From positions 1,860,001-1,924,000 of the forward strand of contig CAJFCJ010000003.1 in assembly GCA_904063045.1 (NCBI GenBank): a stretch of DNA of 64,000 nucleotides. The letters are read 5' to 3'. Made by a program: the position numbers and the translations under genes. Below the pieces are notes generated by a model. That model worked only from the letters and a program-made list of their open reading frames with translations, had not been told where the DNA came from and ran no database searches. The stretch comes from Dimorphilus gyrociliatus (lineage: Eukaryota > Annelida > Polychaeta > Dinophilidae). Positions 58,095 through 64,000 of this stretch are shown here, one piece after another (positions within the stretch are counted from its first letter, which is position 1; each line of letters starts with the position of its first letter).

Positions 58095-61000
58095 TTAAAC
58101 ATCTGAATAATTTTTCCTGCCTCGAAGTCCTTTTTTCTTCCTACCCGTTCGAGGTCTGTCCATGGGAGGCAATCGATTTTTTGGTTTTCCTTCCATATAT
58201 AAGTCGCCTTGATCATAATAGTTCTCTTGTTGGCTGTCTTCGTATTCCTCTTCTATGTTTGAATAGTGGCTGCTTTTTCGACGAGATGACTTTCTATGAA
58301 ATGATCTGAAGGTTTAAATTTAAGAAAATATTTGAAAGCGTCCAGAAAAGAGTAAAACAATTAATCGCAAAGGAAATTCAGGCAAGTGTGCAATCAATAA
58401 ATTAAATTTCGTTTACAGTCAAATCCTAATTGGAATAAACATTTGAATAAACATTTGAATAAGCTCAACAAGTAAATAAAAATGTGGACTATTAAATTGT
58501 GAAAGTTAAAAAATTCAAGTGCACAGAATCTTACATTCAAATTGAATGAAAAAACTGCACGTTAATAAAGCTATTCTGAAATTTGTAAGTTAAGTTGACC
58601 AAAGTGTTTCAAACTTTTTACATGCCTAGCCAAGCTTTTATCTTTAGTTCTTTACAGATGTCCTGTATAAAATATATTCATGGTTACGTTAATATTGCAG
58701 CAGGGCATAGAAGGCATGCGTTATTAGATCGTCGAATAGAATAAAATTTCAGATTAAGAATATTTAGCTGATAATATAATATCCACCAAATGGTGTTAGT
58801 TCAAGCTTGGCATAGCACGACGTTGGCTAGATTTATTATTTTTGCTAAATGTATTGCCTAAATACTTAAAAAATGAAAATAAACAAACCGATTTTTATTG
58901 TCCAATTTTACCAGATCAATTGTTGAAGCTTTGATTCTGTCGTCAAGTGTACTAGGTCTTCGGCTACAATTTAGTTTTACTTTAGCAAAGAACTAAGTTT
59001 TATTAAAGAAATAAAGCTAACTTGTCATTGCTTCCTTGAAGATGGGAATCGTCTGAAGGCGGATTATAATTCTGGCAAATTTCCCTCAAGAGACTCTCTC
59101 TCTCTTCTACAGTTTTGGTACTAAACAGTATGTCTACAACATTGATCAATTCTTGTTTAGAAAATTGACCAAGTTTTACCAAGCCCGCAATAAATTTTAA
59201 TTCCTGCTTTTGAATTTCTTCTTTTCTCTTCAAGTCGTTCTGCCTCTGCATTTCTTCCAAAGTTTGGTCAATTTCTTTCTGAATACGATTTCTAAAATCC
59301 TCCATTTCGGTTAACTGTCTACTTTTTAAGAAGGCTAGTCGAATTTTTGCGCCTAGTGCGTTTTCTGCTCGCCCTTTTTCAATATCTTTTTGTTTTTCAT
59401 GAGAGATAGCTAAAGTTTCTTCCTTTCTTCTCAATCTTTTGTCTAGTTGCTCCCTCAGTCGCTGTCAAAACAAAATATTGGGTTTAAGAATTTCTATATC
59501 GTTGAGTTATTAAGGCTTAATATTGGAAGTGTAAAGTGCAATAATATATCATGCTATATAAAATTGTGACATTCAGTCACACCTCTGTATTGTCTTCAAG
59601 ATAATCTAAGTACGTCTTTTCCCGTCTTTTTACCCGATTTTCTATTTTTTCCCTTAGTGTCTAAATATTAATGATCGCAGAATATATATTGAAATGGATA
59701 TTAAGTATAACTTGAAATGTATGTCTTAAAAATATTGAAAACTGACTTTCTCTTGCTTCTGTCGTTGTTCATCTAGAACATCGTTAATTTTCTGCTGATC
59801 TCTTTGATAATTTTCTATAACCTCTCTACATTTTGGATCTCCAAGAACACCTTTTTCCGATAAATCATCCATTATATTTGCTTTTAAAGTATTAATAGCT
59901 TTCTGTTGTTCTTCCATTTTGGCCATTTCCCTGGCTTTTTTGAACTGCATATCAGCTAACATAGACGCTAGCCTTTCTTCTTGCTCTTTGAGTATAGTGC
60001 TCCTTTCCCTTATCATAGACTCATGGATTGCATCAAGCTCATTTTGCACTTCATCAGCTTCAAGAGCCGAACCTCTTCGCAAAAGCTCCAACTGCTCTTC
60101 CGCCTGTTTTTTCATTAAATCTACTTGCCTACTATCATAATCATCATCATCGTCGTCAGCGTTAGCTTGAAACTTTGCTTCTTCTTGTTTTTGTTTCTTT
60201 TGAAGATTATTTTTTTCCCTTCTGCGTCTATTGGCAATCTTTTCTTGAAGTGCTTGTTGTTGTTGCAATTTTGACAAGGCGATGCTGAAAAATTAATTAC
60301 TTTAAATTGAACAATAACACAATTATTAAAAGACAGACTTATTCTCTATATTAACCATTTGCTTTTCGTGTTCTTGAATTATTTTCTGCCTTTCATCTGC
60401 TGAGAGAGCTATCTGGCCATCGCATAATTTTCGAACTACTTGTTCTTCATACTGCCGAATATCTTCCTCTGTCTGTAATTCTTGCTGTCGCTCTCGTCCG
60501 CGCTCCAGCCTTCTCTTTTCCAATTTTTCTTTTAGCTTCAGTTTTTGCTGATCTCGTTCAGATTCTTTCAGTTCCGAAAACTTTCGTAATTCTTCTTGAT
60601 GTCTTCTTAACAAACGTTCAGCATCTTCTTTATCAAAACCTAATGAATAGAAGTTTTGTTATATAAGCACTTAGTGTTCAGGTTAAGGCTACCTTGGTCA
60701 ACTACATTAGCGGAAGTTCGTAATTTTCTATCTTCAAATTCCTTTCGCGCATCATTCATTAAGTTTTCTCTCAATTTTCCAAATTCTATCGCCTCTTCTT
60801 GATCAATTTCCCACTCAAGATGAGCAATTTCTGCTTTATGACTGGTTATCATATTTTGTCTGACTTTCACGAGTTCAACCGGATCTGGATTGCAGAGATT
60901 TGAAAACTACGATTGCTTATAAGTACGCTCACTTACCGATTGATGCGTCAATCAATTCCTTCTCCTGGCTTTTTTCTAGTTCTTTAATTTCCATGTCTTG

Positions 61001-64000
61001 TTTTTTCCTCAGCTCCTCTAATCTTTTTCGTCTTCTGTCCGAGAGTTTCTGTTGAAGATTACCTTCTAATCGATCACGTTCATTTTCAACTTTCGATCTG
61101 AAAATTGTTCATACAAAAAAAGTTACGGTTTGCTTGAAGATTTTACTTGATTTTCTTAGAATCTTCATTTATTTCTTTTATCATCTCTCTTGCGGTATCA
61201 GGAGACAAGATCCTACAACAAGATATTTTCAGTTTTTGCATTAATATAATTTTAGAATTTTACTTTCTGCTTTCTTTTACAATTTGAATTTCTTGCTTTC
61301 GAATTTTAGATAAAACCTCAGCATCTTCGACATCCCTGTTTTCCTAAGTTTTTTGAAGGATTAAGGTATAATTTCTTATTAAAAGCTTTGAAAACTTACG
61401 GCTAATTGAAGAAGCATTTTTCGCCGGTTAAGTTTTTCTTCAAGGATAAATTTTTGCTTAGATAACTGTTCGTCAAATGTACGATCCAATTCAAGCTGAT
61501 TCTCGCGATGCTTGCCTAATATCCACTCCAGTTGTTCGTTTGAAATATGATTATCTTGCTTTAAATCTTGGAATAAATTCTGTTGTTGTTCTTTTAGGGC
61601 AATTCTTGCTCGTAATACGTTTTCCTATAGTACATAAATTTTCATAAAAAATATTACCCTACTTATTTATTATCAACCTTTCGTATTCTTTCAACAGCAA
61701 CATCGATATCTAAATTTAATTTAAATTGTAATTCCAAAATTTCTTTCTTATGCCTTTCAATCATGAGGTTTCGAAGCTCCCTTCTGTCCTCTTCTGGTAA
61801 GTTCTGCCACTTTTCTTCCATCGCATTTTCTTCCCTTTTGTGCTTATCTATCAATAACTGTTCCTGTGCCTGAAGGTATTTCTTTGAATTACATGTTTAT
61901 TCATTAAGCAACTTTTTACAAACCCTGTTTTCAACTGCTATCGGTTTAACAACTTTGATAACATCCATTTCGTATTCTTTAAACATATTGTTATTAAAAT
62001 TCCGGACATTTCTTTCAAATTTTTGCATATACTGCTGTTGGATTTTTGGTGAGATATCTTTATTCTTTTGCAACGAGTATAACATTGACTTGGTTGAGTC
62101 TATTGCTGCTTTATTTCTTTCTTCTTCTATTTGAACTTCTAAAACTCTTGCTTCTGCAATTTCGTATTCTTGCTCACAGTTGTTCATGGATAAGCTGTCT
62201 TTGATGCACAAAAAGAAATTTACTCCTTGTCCAAGTACAGAAGATCTAGAGATATGAATTTACATTAAAATATTTTCTCTATTATTAATTGGATACTCAC
62301 GCTAAACCCTTTGCTTTTGAAAAAATGTTTGAGAGAAGATGGTCATTTTTCAAGTTTTCAAAATTTCTCTCATTCTAAAATAGATTAACGTATTTTTCAA
62401 TATTATATATAATATTTATTAATATACAGTATATATAATTAGATATGCAATTTCAGAAATTTCTTATTTTGAATCAAGATTAACACACAAATCATCATGT
62501 TACCTCGTGTAAAAGAATTCGCTGTAGTACGAAATGTTTCATGTAATTCTTATTTTTGTTGTTTTTCATTACATAAGATATTTTGGAACTGTTTAAAATG
62601 TCCTACTTTCTACCATAAAAAATAGCATTTGAAGAATGGCTTTAAATTATTATTTTTTTACTAATCTTTTATCTGAATATACTTACAACCCAAAAAAACT
62701 TCAAGAATAGGATTAAACTTACGTCTACAGCACTTTCTGGTCTGATGAGACCCCCTGGTAGTGTATTTCTACACTTTTTATAGATAAATAGCGCTAGGAT
62801 GATCAACAATGCACCAACAATCAAACCAACCAGGAGCATAACAACGGTTACAGCATGGTCAGTAAATAGCTATTTAAAAAAAGAGCAAGTAAAAGATATG
62901 TTTCTCATGTTAAGGATACCGACATCTGAAGTTTCAATATTAACTTTTTCGATGCATGTCGAGGCTTGGAGAGCTCCATAGCGATAAGCATTATTCTGTT
63001 CAAATATTATTTTATTGCAGTAAATAGTGTGAGTAAGATTATACATACACCTCCTGTAGAATTATAATAGATTGTGGAATTAATTCTTGTGATCCCATTT
63101 GCCAGATCTTTACCCTCATTTTTCGGTTGGGCTTTAAATGACAACTCTAGCTGATTTCCCAAAGCTGTAAATCAAGTCATTTTTATAATAACTAACATTT
63201 TTTAAATCATACTTTAAAACATACGCAAGTTTTCAATAGATAAGATAAAGGCAGTCACGACTCCTGATGACTGTTCTAACGCTCCAGTAGGATTGACAAT
63301 AAAGCGATCCGAAAAAACTATGAGAGACGAGTGACCATCTCTTAGCTCAATAAATTGTGCATCTCCCGTTGATGTTGATGTATGCTCAACAGTAAGATTA
63401 ACACGAATAGTGTTAGGAAATGTTTGGGTGTCTATAACCTCAATTGTTTTATTCACAATCTGAAGACTAGGCTGTACAACCAAACCAGATCTACTAGCTA
63501 GGGGTGCTGAGTTTGAGTTGTAAGAAAAAAGAGCATTCCCTGAAATTGTTCCTCCAGGTAGGACATTCTGAGCAGCTACAAAGGTTGCTCTAAACTCTGC
63601 TTCAGCAGGAGTAGCTGGTGATGTAGAGGGATTAACAAAACTACCCATATCTCTTGTAAATTCTTTCGTTACGGTTAGAGCCCTTTTTCTGCGACGGTTG
63701 AAGATTTTTGATTCTGTGAATCCTGTTCCATCCACGACGAGTGGTTTTGCGTTTGTAGTATTAATGTAAGAAGGTAAATCGAGGGAACTGTTTATAAACT
63801 TGACCGGTGTATCAGGATAGGAAGATGTTGAAAAAGCTGTGGAAAGATAACATGTGAAACAAATATGTAATTAAGAAACAATTATTACAAGCAGTGAATT
63901 TAAAGTTGTTCAAAGATCCCCTCGGAATTTTAAACTTTTTTACAATTGTATGAGTCAAGCCCAATGGATAAACGGATGGTAAATCTACATCTGATGGAAG
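58095..64000 (-). CDS. EVC2 (limbin)-like transmembrane coiled-coil protein, 5' end beyond window
   Basis: The gene runs off the right edge on the minus strand; the stop is 58095-58097. The visible N-terminal part (64000 to about 63000) is extracellular and beta-rich, with NITVTV-type strands and a LPGGTISGNALFSYNS motif, and it carries an RRRKR basic site. One TM helix (VTVVMLLVGLIVGALLIILALFIY, about 62850-62775) is followed by a very long Glu/Lys/Arg/Gln coiled coil spread over about fifteen exons. The order resembles limbin/EVC2: ISPKIQQQYMQKFE...NAMEE after the TM matches LSPQVERKMSAVFKKQF...MAMEE of vertebrate EVC2. The C-terminal exon (58095-58305) is basic (RPRTGRKKKGLRGRK). EVC2 acts with EVC at the base of the cilium to relay Smoothened signalling. 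Orthology is plausible but not certain. Confidence 0.65.
58306..59021 (-). other. Long intron before the last exon of the EVC2-like gene
   Basis: This 716-bp intron is inferred from a GTTAGC donor and a TTCAG acceptor, with the frame kept (aa|a codon). It holds a short tandem repeat near 58433-58461 (two and a half copies of GAATAAACATTT). No nested gene was seen. A small unrecognised exon is possible. Confidence 0.5.

Noticed and set aside
1-64000. tRNA, rRNA, CRISPR, transposon, viral insertion
   Set aside because: I looked for T-loop motifs, terminal repeats, reverse transcriptase or integrase motifs and direct-repeat arrays and saw none; a covariance-model or repeat-library search would be needed to exclude small or decayed copies.

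Overview
This window is animal nuclear DNA from a compact, AT-rich genome. The evidence is spliced genes with very short GT-AG introns (mostly about 45-60 bp), close gene packing (24 genes in 64 kb on both strands) and a conserved bilaterian gene set: BK/Slo1 channel, Neuralized, HSF, GABPA, TAB1, BBS1, PASK, LBR and UNG. A miniaturised spiralian such as a small interstitial annelid fits best. That taxonomic guess is inference; no ribosomal or mitochondrial marker is present.

Layout, left to right: a truncated basic/low-complexity protein gene (+); an odd SIR2-like gene (-); a secreted M14 carboxypeptidase (-); the Slo1 Ca2+-activated K+ channel (+); a long gene-poor stretch; Neuralized E3 ligase (-); a CISD3-like iron-sulfur protein (-); a long coiled-coil protein (-); a C1orf52 homologue (+); heat shock factor (-); an SRCR + C-type lectin membrane protein (+); a DPP4-family pseudo-peptidase (+); PAS kinase (+); BBS1 (-); lamin-B-receptor-like sterol reductase (+); TAB1 (-); GABPA (-); CCDC149 (+); uracil-DNA glycosylase (-); an atypical soluble cytochrome P450 (+); a small unidentified protein (-); a MATE/SLC47 exporter (+); a Ly6/LU-domain protein (+); a METTL21-type methyltransferase (+); and a large EVC2(limbin)-like transmembrane coiled-coil gene (-) that runs off the right edge.

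There is no operon logic. The neighbours are mostly unrelated housekeeping, signalling and membrane genes. Shared themes are cilia/Hedgehog (BBS1, EVC2-like), stress and transcription (HSF, GABPA, TAB1), K+ channel biology (Slo1, DPP6-like pseudo-peptidase, Ly6 protein) and DNA repair (UNG). The most interesting observations are: several enzymes that keep their fold but have lost canonical catalytic residues (SIR2-like His to Asn, DPP Ser to Asn, P450 without the I-helix acid/Thr motif, LBR RHPNYLGD to RRPNYLGD); a recurring NRF1-like GCATGCGCA element in four promoter regions; a cluster of ETS sites in the promoter of the ETS factor GABPA itself; an in-frame alternative start that could give UNG a mitochondrial form; and a furin-type site in the ectodomain of the EVC2-like protein. 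No tRNA, rRNA, CRISPR or recognisable transposon was found.
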